Shown here one piece after another: positions 8,852-17,689 of a DNA stretch of 36,078 bases. A program made the position numbers and the translations under genes. This stretch comes from an uncultured Acetobacteraceae bacterium (GTDB taxonomy: Bacteria; Pseudomonadota; Alphaproteobacteria; Acetobacterales; Acetobacteraceae), in the NCBI GenBank assembly GCA_903877125.1, contig CAIRCM010000166.1, forward strand, positions 1 through 36,078, given 5' to 3'. Every line of letters begins with the position of its first letter. The first letter of the stretch is position 1. Below the pieces are notes generated by a model that was not told where the DNA came from, searched no databases, and saw nothing but the letters and a program-made list of their open reading frames with translations.

Positions 8852-10336
8852 CTCCGCCTCGATCGCCGCCACCAGTCGCGCCATGGGCTCGGTCCAATCA
8901 TACGGGCGCGTTTGGCGGAAGATCGTCATATGCGGATACCAGGGTGTGTCGGGCCGTCCGCTCAGCCAGCGCCAGCAGTTGTCGTAGCGATCGAGCATGA
9001 ACACCGGTTTGCCCATCGCGCCGGCGAGATGCACGATCGCGGTATCGACGCTGACGACCAGGCTCAGGCCGGCGACGATCTCGGCGGTATCGATGAAGTC
9101 GCGGACTTCCGTCATGGGGTTTTCGATATCCAGGCCGGGCGGTCTCCGGGCCGCGGCAGGGCCGGTTTGCAGGCTGACGAAGCGCACGCCGCGGAGCTTC
9201 GCCAGTGGGGCGAAAACATCCGGTCCCGCGCTGCGCCTTGCGTCCAGCGCGGCGAAACCGGGTAGCCACGGACGCGCCTGCCCGGCCCAGACCAGGCCGA
9301 TGCGCGGCGTCCGGCTTGTCGGTGCCGCCAGATATTCGCCCGGAGGGACCGTCTCCGGCGTCGTGCCGAATGCGCGGGGCAGACTGACCATCGGGCAATG
9401 GTAGTCATACGCGGGCAACGCGGCGTCTTCCGGTATGACCGACGATATTCCCGGTACACGCCGCGCCAGACGCATCAGCGCGGCGGGCATGCGAGCGACG
9501 ACCGTAGCTCCGCGTTCGGCCAGCAAAGGGGCATAGCGCAGGAACTGGATGGTATCGCCAAACCCCTCCTCATGCGTCAGCAGCACAGTGCGACCCGCGA
9601 CATCGGCATTGGGCGGCAGCAACCGCGCCTCGCCGAGACCCCGATACCCCGGCAGGCGCAGCCGCCAATCGCCTTCGCCCCACGCCTCGTCCCAGCGGCC
9701 GGCCTGCAACAGCGCCACGATGCGGTTCACCCGGATCGACGCATCGTTCGGGCTGCGCGCGAGGGCTTCGTCGTAGGCCGCCATAGCCTCATCGAACCGC
9801 CCCTCGATCTTCAGCGTCATGCCGAGATTGGCCCAGGCCATGGCGGGCGCTGGGTCCAGCGTCGTCGCCGTTTGGAACCGCAGGACGGCATCGCGAAACC
9901 GCCCCTGCTCCGTCAGCGCAAGTCCCAGCAGGCACTGACCGGTCGCACTGTCGGCGGCGTGTCGCAGCAGGACTTCGGCGCCGGCCGGGCGGCCATGGTC
10001 CATCAGCCAGTTCGCGAAGTCGTGGCGCAGACGCCGGTTCCCGGGGGCCAATGACAGGCATGCCTGGAACAGCGGCGCGACCGGACCGTCGGGGCACAGC
10101 CGGGCGAAATCGTTGCAGGGATGCTGAAGCGCGGGGTGTTCCGCGGCGATCCGGTCCAGGATGCGCGCGGCGGCGCCGATCTCGCCCTTCCCCGCGCGTG
10201 CGAGGCCGAGCAACAGTTCGGTCTCAGGATCACCAGGAGGGATCGTCGCGCACAGGGTGGCCGCCGCGTGCCATAGGCCGGCCTCCAGCGCCTCCAGCGC
10301 AACGCCCAGCGTGCGTTTGCGTTCGGTCAAATCCAT
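8735..10336 (-). CDS. TPR-repeat protein with C-terminal glycosyltransferase-like (GT9-type) domain
   Basis: This predicted cytoplasmic protein has 533 aa. Residues about 1-215 are tetratricopeptide-type helical repeats, clearest at 133-200 (GQCLLGLALTEQGRFRDAVL and AWANLGMTLKIEGRFDEAMA). Residues about 248-495 look like a two-lobed heptosyltransferase/GT9 fold: VLLTHEEGFGDTIQFLRYAPLL (253-272), RIGLVWAGQ (345-353) and SVDTAIVHLAGAMGKPVFML (429-448). This architecture is frequent in Proteobacteria with unknown acceptors, so sugar transfer is inference. ATG 10336 is chosen because AGGAG lies 6 nt upstream; a GTG 18 nt earlier is less likely. Residues after about 499 overlap mmcB antisense and are probably unstructured. 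It lies 40 bp after the TMEM175 homologue on the same strand and could be the last gene of the MoxR operon. Confidence 0.82.
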   Translation of the reverse strand: MDLTERKRTLGVALEALEAGLWHAAATLCATIPPGDPETELLLGLARAGKGEIGAAARILDRIAAEHPALQHPCNDFARLCPDGPVAPLFQACLSLAPGNRRLRHDFANWLMDHGRPAGAEVLLRHAADSATGQCLLGLALTEQGRFRDAVLRFQTATTLDPAPAMAWANLGMTLKIEGRFDEAMAAYDEALARSPNDASIRVNRIVALLQAGRWDEAWGEGDWRLRLPGYRGLGEARLLPPNADVAGRTVLLTHEEGFGDTIQFLRYAPLLAERGATVVARMPAALMRLARRVPGISSVIPEDAALPAYDYHCPMVSLPRAFGTTPETVPPGEYLAAPTSRTPRIGLVWAGQARPWLPGFAALDARRSAGPDVFAPLAKLRGVRFVSLQTGPAAARRPPGLDIENPMTEVRDFIDTAEIVAGLSLVVSVDTAIVHLAGAMGKPVFMLDRYDNCWRWLSGRPDTPWYPHMTIFRQTRPYDWTEPMARLVAAIEAELFGAQCRAEGGNADRVFQGCEASGRQGRELPQQCLPTC

Positions 10337-10376
10337 GCCGCGCTCCTGCTTCACGCGGGAGTGTGACAGCCAGAGG

Positions 10377-10955
10377 TTAAGAATCCGTTAACGTCCGCTC
10401 GATTCGTCGGTCCGGGATCAGCCACCACAACGCCACCGCGACGAAGATCGTGTGCGCGACCCAGGGGGCGGCGAAGCTGGCGGCGATCGCGAGGATATAG
10501 AGGCCCACGGAGGCGCGGCCTTTGATGTCGCGGCCCAAGGCATGAGCCAGTCGGCCGTTCCGGCCCTGCACCCGAACGATCGTCCATTGCAGCACGTAGT
10601 ACGCGATCGCCGGCATCAACAGCGACACGCCGTAAACGGCGGTGGGAATGCGAGAGAAATGATTCTCGCCCAGCCAGGCTGTCGTGAAGGGCACGAGCGA
10701 CAACCAGAACAACAGGTTCATGTTGGCCCACAGCACCCCGCCGTTCACGCGCGTTGCGGCGTGCAGCAGATGATGGTGATTGTTCCAGTAGATGCCGACA
10801 TAGATGAAGCTGAGGACATAACTGAGAAAAACCGGCACCACCGGGAACAGGTCTGCCAGCGACTCGCCGTGCGGCACCTTCAGATCCAGGACCATGATCG
10901 TGATGACGATGGCGACCACGCCGTCGGTGAATGCGGTCAGACGTTCCTTGTTCAT
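10377..10955 (-). CDS. TMEM175/DUF1211 family potassium-channel-like membrane protein
   Basis: This 192-aa protein has about six hydrophobic segments and the N-terminal signature of the TMEM175 family. Bacterial members form potassium-selective channels and the human one acts in lysosomes. The family motif RxxxFSD appears as RLTAFTD (residues 5-11), with threonine for serine, followed by GVVAIVITIMVLDLKVP in the first helix. The NNHHHLLHAA stretch after the third segment is also typical. The start lies 13 bp after the stop of the 694-aa membrane protein, so it is probably in the same transcript as the MoxR/DUF58/DUF4159 genes. Channel activity and ion selectivity are inferred from the family only. 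Confidence 0.87.
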   Translation of the reverse strand: MNKERLTAFTDGVVAIVITIMVLDLKVPHGESLADLFPVVPVFLSYVLSFIYVGIYWNNHHHLLHAATRVNGGVLWANMNLLFWLSLVPFTTAWLGENHFSRIPTAVYGVSLLMPAIAYYVLQWTIVRVQGRNGRLAHALGRDIKGRASVGLYILAIAASFAAPWVAHTIFVAVALWWLIPDRRIERTLTDS

Positions 10956-10968
10956 CCGGTCAGCGCCC

Positions 10969-13053
10969 CTACTGCCGCCACGCCATCAGCATCAGTCCGA
11001 GCAGCAAGGGCAGCGACAGCCAGGCCGGCATCAGCGGTACCGAGGCGACGCCGGTCACGACATGATCGTAGCGTCGCTGCAACCCGATCCACGATCCGCC
11101 TGACGCGGTGCGATCAGGTTCCGTCCGGCGCAACTCGGGTATATCCGGACGATCCGCGGTTCCGAGCCAATGGACGCCGCCGCCGGAGTCGTGCGCCAGT
11201 TTGCCTACCAGGGTCGCGGTGGCGCGTAGATCGGCGATTTCCAGTGGGTTCGCCGCGCCGGCCGCCGCGAAGGCCGTGCGGTCGCCATCGCTCACCCGCC
11301 ACACGCCGGGCAGTGTCGCCGGCAGGCTGGCGGTCGCGCGTCCCGGCGAGGATGCTGTCAGCGGCAAGGTCTGGATCTTCCCCTCGGGGTCGGTGACGGT
11401 CACCGATCCCGGCGGCCCAGCCTCGACCGAACGGCGCTCGATCGTCAGGCGGCCTTGCGCGATCTGCGCGGTCAGGGCGTTTTCTTCCAGGGAGGGTTCC
11501 TGCATCGCCCAATGTGCTACCCGGCGCAACAACTCCGCCTGCGGGCCGCCGCCGTCATGGCCGCGCGACCAGAGCCATATCTGATCGGACAGCAGCAGCG
11601 CTGTGCGACCTTTCCCGATACGGCCGGTGACCAGCAGCGGCTGCCCATCTGGGGTCTGCATCAGCACATCGCCGCGCACCTCATTGGTCTGGATCCGCCG
11701 GTACCACGAACCCCAGGTGGGCAGCTTGGTCGGGTCGCCGGGCGGATTGGCGCCCGGCAGGCCCTCGGTCACCGGATGGCGCTGGCCCAGATCTGTGATT
11801 CCCGGCTGGAATTTCTCCGCCACCAGCCCACCGGAACGCTGCGGCATCGCCGGCAACACCGCTGCCAGCGGCGTCAGCGCGAGGCTGGTCGGACCGGTGA
11901 ACTCCGGCCCCACGCTCATCAGGAGCGCCCCGCCTTCGCGAACACGCCGCGCGATGTTCGAAACATAGGGCATCGGCAGCAGTCCGCGATTCTGGAAGCG
12001 GTCGAGGATGATCAGATCGAATTCTCCGATCTTGTCCTGAAACAGTTCCCGCACGGGGAAGGCGATCAGCGCCAACTCGTTGAGCGGAGTCATGTCGTCA
12101 CGTTCGGGTGGGCGCAGGATGGTGAAATGCACCAGATCGACCGACGGATCGGCTTTCAACAGGCGCCGCCAGGTACGCTCGCCCGGGTGGGGTTCGCCGG
12201 AAATCAACAGCACCCGCAGCCGGTCCCGCACACCGTTGATTTCGATCACCGCGCGGTTGTTCAATGGCGACACTTCTCCCGGCAGGGGGTTGGTCGACAG
12301 CTCCACGACAGTCGGGCCGGCGCGGGTGATCGGGAACGTCAAGTCCTGTTGACGCCCGACCGGTACGGTCATGGTGACCGGTGGCTCGCCATCGCGGCGG
12401 ATGGTCAGCGTCGCGCTACCCTTGGCGTCAGTGCCCAGATCTTCCACCGCCACCTTCAGGGTCACCGGCTTCCCGACGATCCCGTAGCTTGGCGCCTCGA
12501 TCACCCGCAGCCGCCGGTCGGTTTCTTCGGCTTTCGCGGGGATCAGCACGTTCAGCGGCGCGCCGCCCGGGGCAGCCAGCGGGATGTCGTGGATTTGGCC
12601 GTCGGTGATCGCGATGGTCCCGGCGAAGCGCGATCGCGGAATATCCGCCAAGGCCGCCGCGATTGCCGAGAACAGCTGGGTTCCGACATCGCCATGTTCG
12701 GGAACAGTCAGCACCCTCAATTCGAGATCAGGAAGGCGCGCGGCCTGGGCCTCGACCGCCGCGCGCGTGGCTTCGGCCAGTTTGGTCCGATCGCCCACCG
12801 CCATCGACGCGGTCTGGTCCACCACCAGCAAGCCGATATCGGGGAGCGTTTCGCGCGTTTCCTCGACCAGCCGCGGCCCGGCGAGCCAGATCAACAGCAC
12901 GGCGAAGGCCGCGCACCGCCATATCGTGCCGCGCGCCCGTCGCCACGCCGAAAACCCCGTCGCCAGCAGCGCGAGCACCGCCAGTGTCGCCAACACCCAA
13001 AGCGGTTCGGTCGGATCGAAACGCAGCGCGGCGATGGCCTGTTCGAGATGCAT
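10969..13053 (-). CDS. Membrane protein with vWA-like and glutamine-amidotransferase-like domains (Bat-type)
   Basis: This is a 694-aa inner-membrane protein. Two hydrophobic segments lie at about 19-34 and 46-60 and one at about 672-690, leaving a large extracytoplasmic part. Residues 72-160 resemble a von Willebrand A domain: LLVVDQTASM supplies a DxTxS form of the metal-binding DxSxS motif (D79, T81, S83), and ITDG (149-152) the second aspartate. Residues about 278-400 (RLRVLLISGEPHPGERTW, FDLIILDRFQNRG, REGGALLMSVG) look like the class I glutamine-amidotransferase-like fold found in such operons, without an obvious catalytic Cys-His pair. It starts 3 bp after the DUF4159 gene. Aerotolerance or envelope function is family-level inference; biochemical activity is unknown. 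Confidence 0.8.
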   Translation of the reverse strand: MHLEQAIAALRFDPTEPLWVLATLAVLALLATGFSAWRRARGTIWRCAAFAVLLIWLAGPRLVEETRETLPDIGLLVVDQTASMAVGDRTKLAEATRAAVEAQAARLPDLELRVLTVPEHGDVGTQLFSAIAAALADIPRSRFAGTIAITDGQIHDIPLAAPGGAPLNVLIPAKAEETDRRLRVIEAPSYGIVGKPVTLKVAVEDLGTDAKGSATLTIRRDGEPPVTMTVPVGRQQDLTFPITRAGPTVVELSTNPLPGEVSPLNNRAVIEINGVRDRLRVLLISGEPHPGERTWRRLLKADPSVDLVHFTILRPPERDDMTPLNELALIAFPVRELFQDKIGEFDLIILDRFQNRGLLPMPYVSNIARRVREGGALLMSVGPEFTGPTSLALTPLAAVLPAMPQRSGGLVAEKFQPGITDLGQRHPVTEGLPGANPPGDPTKLPTWGSWYRRIQTNEVRGDVLMQTPDGQPLLVTGRIGKGRTALLLSDQIWLWSRGHDGGGPQAELLRRVAHWAMQEPSLEENALTAQIAQGRLTIERRSVEAGPPGSVTVTDPEGKIQTLPLTASSPGRATASLPATLPGVWRVSDGDRTAFAAAGAANPLEIADLRATATLVGKLAHDSGGGVHWLGTADRPDIPELRRTEPDRTASGGSWIGLQRRYDHVVTGVASVPLMPAWLSLPLLLGLMLMAWRQ

Positions 13054-13056
13054 CGG

Positions 13057-15732
13057 TTACTGCCCCAACCGTTGCAGGATCGCCGGCACGTGCACCTGAT
13101 CGCCTTTGTAATTGCCGGTCAGCGCGTACATCACGACGTTCAACCCGAACCGGTACGCCATGACCCGCTGCCGCTGCCCGCCGGGGATCACGGCGTAAGG
13201 GTTCTGCCCGGCATTATCCACCGCCCAGGCGGCGGCCCAGTCATTGCCGCCGATGATCACCGGACTCACGCTGTCGTTGGCTCGGTCCTGATCGCGCTGC
13301 ACCCAGACCGGATCGCCGGTGAACCGGCCGGGAAAATCGGTCAGCAGGTAGAAGGCACGGGAGAGCACGTGCGCCGTTGTCACCGGTGTCAACGCGGGAA
13401 TGCTCAGGCCCTGCGCGATCCGCCGAAACGCATTCTCGGTCCCCGGTGCGAACCCCGCCCCCGACCCCGAATCGCGGGTATCGATCAGGATGATGCCACC
13501 CCGGCTCATGTAATCGTTCAGCGCCGCGGTCTGCGCTGGTGTCAGGGGGGGCGCGTCGGCGACGATCGGCCAATACAGCAGCGGGTAGAAACTCATGTCG
13601 GTTACGCCCGGCTGGATCGCATCCGGCATCGCCAGCGTGGCCGAGGTCCGGCGGTTGACGAAATCCGACAGCCCGATCAGCCCTGCCTTGGCGATTCCGT
13701 CCACCCGCTCGTCGCCGGTCACGATGTAGCCCAGCCTTGTCGCCAGGGCCGGATTGGCCACGGTCTCCAGCGCCTGCGCCGGCATCGCGAACAACAGCAG
13801 CACCAGCGCCGCCGATCCCGTGACCCGCCCCCGCACGAGGCCACGCAGCGCCAGCGATACCAGCAGATCAGCCAGCAGCAGCAGCACCGCGAGCGTCACC
13901 AGCGGGGGGCCGAGCGGCGTTTGGCCCCGGGCTTCGGCCAACGGCTCGACCTTTGCTCCCGATACAGACGGCGCGGGCGCGAGGGCGCCGACGGCGGCAC
14001 CGAGGTTCAGCGCCTGCCGATTGCTTTCAGGGCCGTAAAGTCCCGGCGGATGCGCGGGCGAGACCGGCGTGGTCGCGAAGGCATTCGCCGCCAGCCCCGT
14101 CGCCGCGCGCGGCGGTGCGGTCAGGACGCCATAACCGTCAAGCGTCTCGGCCGGCGCCAGCACGGTGGCGTCGCCCTTGCTGGCGACGCCCGCCGATAGC
14201 GCGGTCAGCCGCCGCAGCATGTCCAGGAACAGCCCGGAGAGCGGGAGGTTCGACCAGTCGGCGTTGGCCGTCACGTGGAACAGCACTATTCGCCCGGCAC
14301 CCAGCGACACCTGGGTGACCAGCGGCGTGCCATCGGTCAGCGCGGCCCATGTTCGCGCCGGCAGCCCCGCGCCCGGCTCCGCGAGGACCTGGCGGGAGAC
14401 CCTGACCTCCGCGGGAACCGTCAGCCCGGCGAATGGTGAATCCGGGGCGAATTGTGCCAGTCCGGCCGGTTCGCTCCAAGACAGGGCACCGCCGAGTTGC
14501 CGGTCGCCACCCAGCAGTTTGACCGGCAGCAGTCCGTCGGCCGCCTCGGCCTCGGCCATGCGCGGACCGGCGAAGCGGATCAGTAAGCCCCCCTTCTCCA
14601 CCCATTTGGTCAACGCTTCCCGCTCCGGTCCCGCGGGCAATGGACGGTCGGCGAGGACCATGACTGCCAGATCGCGCCCCAACAATGCGGACACATCGCC
14701 TGTCCGCACCTCGCCATAGGGGCCAAGTGCCCGGCTTAAATAATAGAGCTCGCCGGCGAAGGGCGCGTCGGCACTGGTCTGATCGCCGGCCATCAGCCCC
14801 ACCGGGCGGCGGCGCCAGCGTTCATCCAGCAGCACCACGGATCCGGCCGAGGCGGGTCCATCCAGCACCAGCCGCGTCAGCGTGTTGCGCAGTTCCGACG
14901 GCAGGGCGATGGCGGTGCTGGCGATTGCGGCGCCGGCTGGCACCGCGATCGTCGCACGAGCCAGCGTACGTCCATCTCCGGCCTGCGCCAACACGGCCAC
15001 CTGGGTCTCAGTGGAAACCGGCACCTGTGCGACGCGGGCAACAAGACGGTCAGCCTCGCTCGCCGGTGGCAACAGGGCACGGATCGGCGTGGCGTCGCAG
15101 CAGATGGAGGTCAGCGAACCCGTCGCAGCGAGCGCGTCGGCGAAGGCGGGAAACGCGCTGTCCGCGAGGGCGTCGCCCAGGTAGACTGTGCTTGTCCCCG
15201 GCTGATGCCACGACCGCAAGGCCGCCGCGGCGCCGGCACGATCGTCCGGCCAGGGTTCGGGGCGCAGGGCCGCCAGACGGGCCCGTAAATCGGGCACCGG
15301 CATCGGGGCGGAAATTGTCGGCGCCATGCCGGCCTCATCGGGTGCGGTCGCCAGCAACGCCGCCTTGCGTCCGGCGCGTTCGGCGCGATCCAGCACGCCT
15401 GCCGCAGCCTGAATTCGCTTCTGCCAGCCCGGCGCCGACGCCCAGCCATTGTCGATGACCAGCAGCACCGGCCCGTCCCCAGGCAGCGCGGTCCCGGCGT
15501 CCAATATCGGGCGGGCAAGTGCGACGATCACCAGCGCGGCGGCGGTCAGCCGGAGCGCGAGCAGCCACCAGGGTGTGCGCGCCGGTGTCTCCTCGGTGGC
15601 ACGCAGGCCCAATAGCAGACGCAGGGCCGGGAAGGTTTCGGTGCGCGGCGCCGGCGGGGTCACCCGCAGGAGCCACCAAAGTACCGGCAGCCCCGCCAAT
15701 GCCGCCAAAACCCATGGAGCCGCGAAAATCAT
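13057..15732 (-). CDS. BatA N-terminal / DUF4159 domain membrane protein
   Basis: This is an 891-aa membrane protein. The N-terminus is a BatA domain (residues 1-80): segment PWVLAALAGLPVLWWLLRV, then ETFPALRLL, then a second membrane segment around 55-75. Residues 86-210 are a degenerate vWA-like part (VLLVIDNGWASAPGW) lacking the DxSxS motif. Residues about 353-400 (LAVMVLADRPLPAGPEREAL, KGGLLIRFAGPRMAE) resemble a glutamine-amidotransferase-like fold. Hydrophobic stretches at about 611-630 and 638-652 separate these from the C-terminal DUF4159 domain (about 660-890), with SFYPLLYWP, YMSRGGIILIDTRDSG, LTDFPGRF and FGLNVVMYALTGNYKGDQVH. ATG 15732 overlaps the stop of the DUF58 gene by 4 nt (ATGA). 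The function is not established; the context points to an envelope complex run by MoxR. Confidence 0.88.
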   Translation of the reverse strand: MIFAAPWVLAALAGLPVLWWLLRVTPPAPRTETFPALRLLLGLRATEETPARTPWWLLALRLTAAALVIVALARPILDAGTALPGDGPVLLVIDNGWASAPGWQKRIQAAAGVLDRAERAGRKAALLATAPDEAGMAPTISAPMPVPDLRARLAALRPEPWPDDRAGAAAALRSWHQPGTSTVYLGDALADSAFPAFADALAATGSLTSICCDATPIRALLPPASEADRLVARVAQVPVSTETQVAVLAQAGDGRTLARATIAVPAGAAIASTAIALPSELRNTLTRLVLDGPASAGSVVLLDERWRRRPVGLMAGDQTSADAPFAGELYYLSRALGPYGEVRTGDVSALLGRDLAVMVLADRPLPAGPEREALTKWVEKGGLLIRFAGPRMAEAEAADGLLPVKLLGGDRQLGGALSWSEPAGLAQFAPDSPFAGLTVPAEVRVSRQVLAEPGAGLPARTWAALTDGTPLVTQVSLGAGRIVLFHVTANADWSNLPLSGLFLDMLRRLTALSAGVASKGDATVLAPAETLDGYGVLTAPPRAATGLAANAFATTPVSPAHPPGLYGPESNRQALNLGAAVGALAPAPSVSGAKVEPLAEARGQTPLGPPLVTLAVLLLLADLLVSLALRGLVRGRVTGSAALVLLLFAMPAQALETVANPALATRLGYIVTGDERVDGIAKAGLIGLSDFVNRRTSATLAMPDAIQPGVTDMSFYPLLYWPIVADAPPLTPAQTAALNDYMSRGGIILIDTRDSGSGAGFAPGTENAFRRIAQGLSIPALTPVTTAHVLSRAFYLLTDFPGRFTGDPVWVQRDQDRANDSVSPVIIGGNDWAAAWAVDNAGQNPYAVIPGGQRQRVMAYRFGLNVVMYALTGNYKGDQVHVPAILQRLGQ

Positions 15733-16622
15733 ACGGCCCCCAAAGCGGCGTAAAGGGTCAGCAGTGCGGCCTCCGGCGAGCCGTCGGTTAAATGTACACC
15801 GAAACCAAACCCGGCGGCGGCGCAGATCGCCGCCAGCCCCGCCTGTTGCGCGCGCAACGCCCCCGCGTAGTCGTCACGAATGGATTCGACACGCGGAATC
15901 AGCGCCTCCCCATCGTTTTCCAGCCCGCGAAACCGGATACGGCCTTGAAAGGGCAAGGCGGCCTCGGCGGGGTCGAGCACCTGAAGCAGGTAGCCCCGCA
16001 CCGGCGTTGCCGCCAATCGGCCGATGACCGTCTGGATTTCCGGGAGCGGCGACAGAAAATCGCCGATCAGCACCGCCGTCGCATGCCGGGGCAACGGCAG
16101 GTCGGGCGGCAGGCCGGCCGGGTCCTGCCAAGCGCCGAGGTCGGCCGCGAACCGTTCCAGGCCGAAGCGGCCGGCGACCGGCTTCGCGCCGGCGATCATC
16201 GGCAGAATCCGCTCCCCGCCACGCAACAGCAGCGCCGCCAGCGCCAAAGCCAGCAGGTCGGCCCGCTCCTGCTTTTCCACCGGACCGCCGCGGCGCCAGT
16301 GCATCGAGGCCGAGGTGTCGCGCCAAAGGCAGACCGTCTGGGCGGCCTCCCACTCGGTCTCGCGCACAAACCAACCGGTTGGGGCGGGCTGGCTGGATTT
16401 CGCCGACTGACGCCAGTCCACCCGGTTCACCGGATCGCCGGCGACGAAGCGGCGGAACTGCCAGAAACTGTCACCCTGACCGACGCGCCGCCTGCCATGC
16501 ACCCCCTGCGCCACCGTCGCGGCCACCCGCTCGGCGGCCACCAACAAAGGCGGCAGACGGGACGCAAGCGCCTCCGCGCGACGGATCGCCAAGTCAGCCA
16601 AGACGTTCGACCAGGCGGGCAA
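15729..16622 (-). CDS. DUF58 domain-containing protein
   Basis: This 297-aa protein has the DUF58 core GQGDSFWQFRRFVAGDPVNR (residues 48-67) followed by VDWRQSAKSS, and then a vWA-like metal motif RDTSASM with the complete DxSxS (D102, S104, S106). DUF58 proteins are regular partners of MoxR ATPases and probably serve as vWA adaptors or substrates. The start is uncertain. TTG 16622 overlaps the MoxR gene by 29 nt, while TTG 16601 would overlap the MoxR stop in a TTGGCTGA arrangement; both keep the core. The end overlaps the DUF4159 gene by 4 nt. Unlike many DUF58 proteins it shows no strong N-terminal membrane segments, so it is likely cytoplasmic. Confidence 0.9.
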   Translation of the reverse strand: MPAWSNVLADLAIRRAEALASRLPPLLVAAERVAATVAQGVHGRRRVGQGDSFWQFRRFVAGDPVNRVDWRQSAKSSQPAPTGWFVRETEWEAAQTVCLWRDTSASMHWRRGGPVEKQERADLLALALAALLLRGGERILPMIAGAKPVAGRFGLERFAADLGAWQDPAGLPPDLPLPRHATAVLIGDFLSPLPEIQTVIGRLAATPVRGYLLQVLDPAEAALPFQGRIRFRGLENDGEALIPRVESIRDDYAGALRAQQAGLAAICAAAGFGFGVHLTDGSPEAALLTLYAALGAV

Positions 16623-17571
16623 TCAGATCGTCGAGCACGATGCCCTCGGCCCGAGCGGCGAAATTCAGGGCCATGCGGTGGCGGAGGACGGGGCCGGCCA
16701 AGGCGGCGACGTCATCCATACTGGGGGCGAGGCGCCCCTGGAGCAAAGCGCGGGCACGGGATGCCAGCATCAGGGCCTGTGCGGCACGTGGACCGGGGCC
16801 CCAGGCGACGTGCTTGCGCACGCCTGCATCGGCGGCGGTTTCCGGACGGCCGCCGCGCACCAGCGCGAGGATGGCATCGACCACCGTTTCACCCACCGGC
16901 ACGCGGCGGATCAGGGCCTGCGCCGATATGAGTTCTCCGGCGGCAAGGGTCGGCTCGGGCGCTGCTTCCGGCGCGCCGGTGGTGGCCAGCAGCATCGTCC
17001 GTTCAGCGTCCAGGGAGGGATATCCCACGTCGATCTGCAGCAGGAACCGGTCGAGCTGGGCCTCGGGCAAAGGGTAAGTGCCCTCCTGTTCGATGGGGTT
17101 TTGCGTGGCCAGGACGTGGAAAGGGCGAGGCAGCGCGTGCTCGACCCCGCCGACGGCGACTCGCTGTTCCTGCATGGATTGCAGCAGCGCGGATTGGGTG
17201 CGCGGACTGGCGCGGTTGATCTCGTCAGCCATCAACAACTGGCAGAACACCGGGCCGGGGACGAAGCGGAAGCTACGGCGGCCGTCGGCCTCCTCCAGCA
17301 CCTCGCTGCCGGTGATGTCGCCCGGCATCAGGTCCGGGGTGAACTGGATGCGCTTGGTGGCGAGGCCCAACACGATGCCGAGCGTTTCCACCAGCCGGCT
17401 TTTGCCGAGACCGGGGACGCCGACCAGGAGGGCGTGACCGCCCGACAACAGGGTGATCAGGGTCTGGTCGACGACATCGTCCTGGCCGAAGATGGAGCGG
17501 CCCACAGCCGCGCGAACGGCGCTGACGCGTGCGCTGAGTGCCTCGACCTCGGAGACGATATCGACCTGCAT
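16594..17571 (-). CDS. MoxR family AAA+ ATPase
   Basis: This 325-aa MoxR-type AAA+ ATPase is a chaperone-like motor that usually acts with vWA proteins encoded beside it. Walker A is GVPGLGKS (residues 51-58). Walker B is LLMADEINRA (112-121), followed by SPRTQSALLQSMQEQ and the sensor-type stretch LATQNPIEQEGTYPLPEAQLDRF. ATG 17571 has AAGGAA 6 nt upstream. It is the first gene of a minus-strand series (MoxR, DUF58, BatA-N/DUF4159, vWA-GATase, TMEM175, TPR-GT) with overlaps or gaps of 40 bp or less. The divergent DUF1285 operon starts 118 bp away, so promoters for both probably lie in that gap. Confidence 0.95.
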   Translation of the reverse strand: MQVDIVSEVEALSARVSAVRAAVGRSIFGQDDVVDQTLITLLSGGHALLVGVPGLGKSRLVETLGIVLGLATKRIQFTPDLMPGDITGSEVLEEADGRRSFRFVPGPVFCQLLMADEINRASPRTQSALLQSMQEQRVAVGGVEHALPRPFHVLATQNPIEQEGTYPLPEAQLDRFLLQIDVGYPSLDAERTMLLATTGAPEAAPEPTLAAGELISAQALIRRVPVGETVVDAILALVRGGRPETAADAGVRKHVAWGPGPRAAQALMLASRARALLQGRLAPSMDDVAALAGPVLRHRMALNFAARAEGIVLDDLIARLVERLG

Positions 17572-17689
17572 CGGCGGTTCCTTTCGGGTTTCGCGGCCTC
17601 GGGCCCATCATGGCACTTTGCGCGGACGAGCGATGCTACCTATATCCAAACATGGAGAGGAAGTTATCCTCCCCGTGGGAGACGGAGAC

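Noticed and set aside
11455-14199. 914-codon open frame on the plus strand
   Set aside because: It lies wholly antisense to the two Bat-type membrane protein genes. Its translation is rich in R, H, Q and G with no fold-like pattern, as expected from a high-GC complementary frame.
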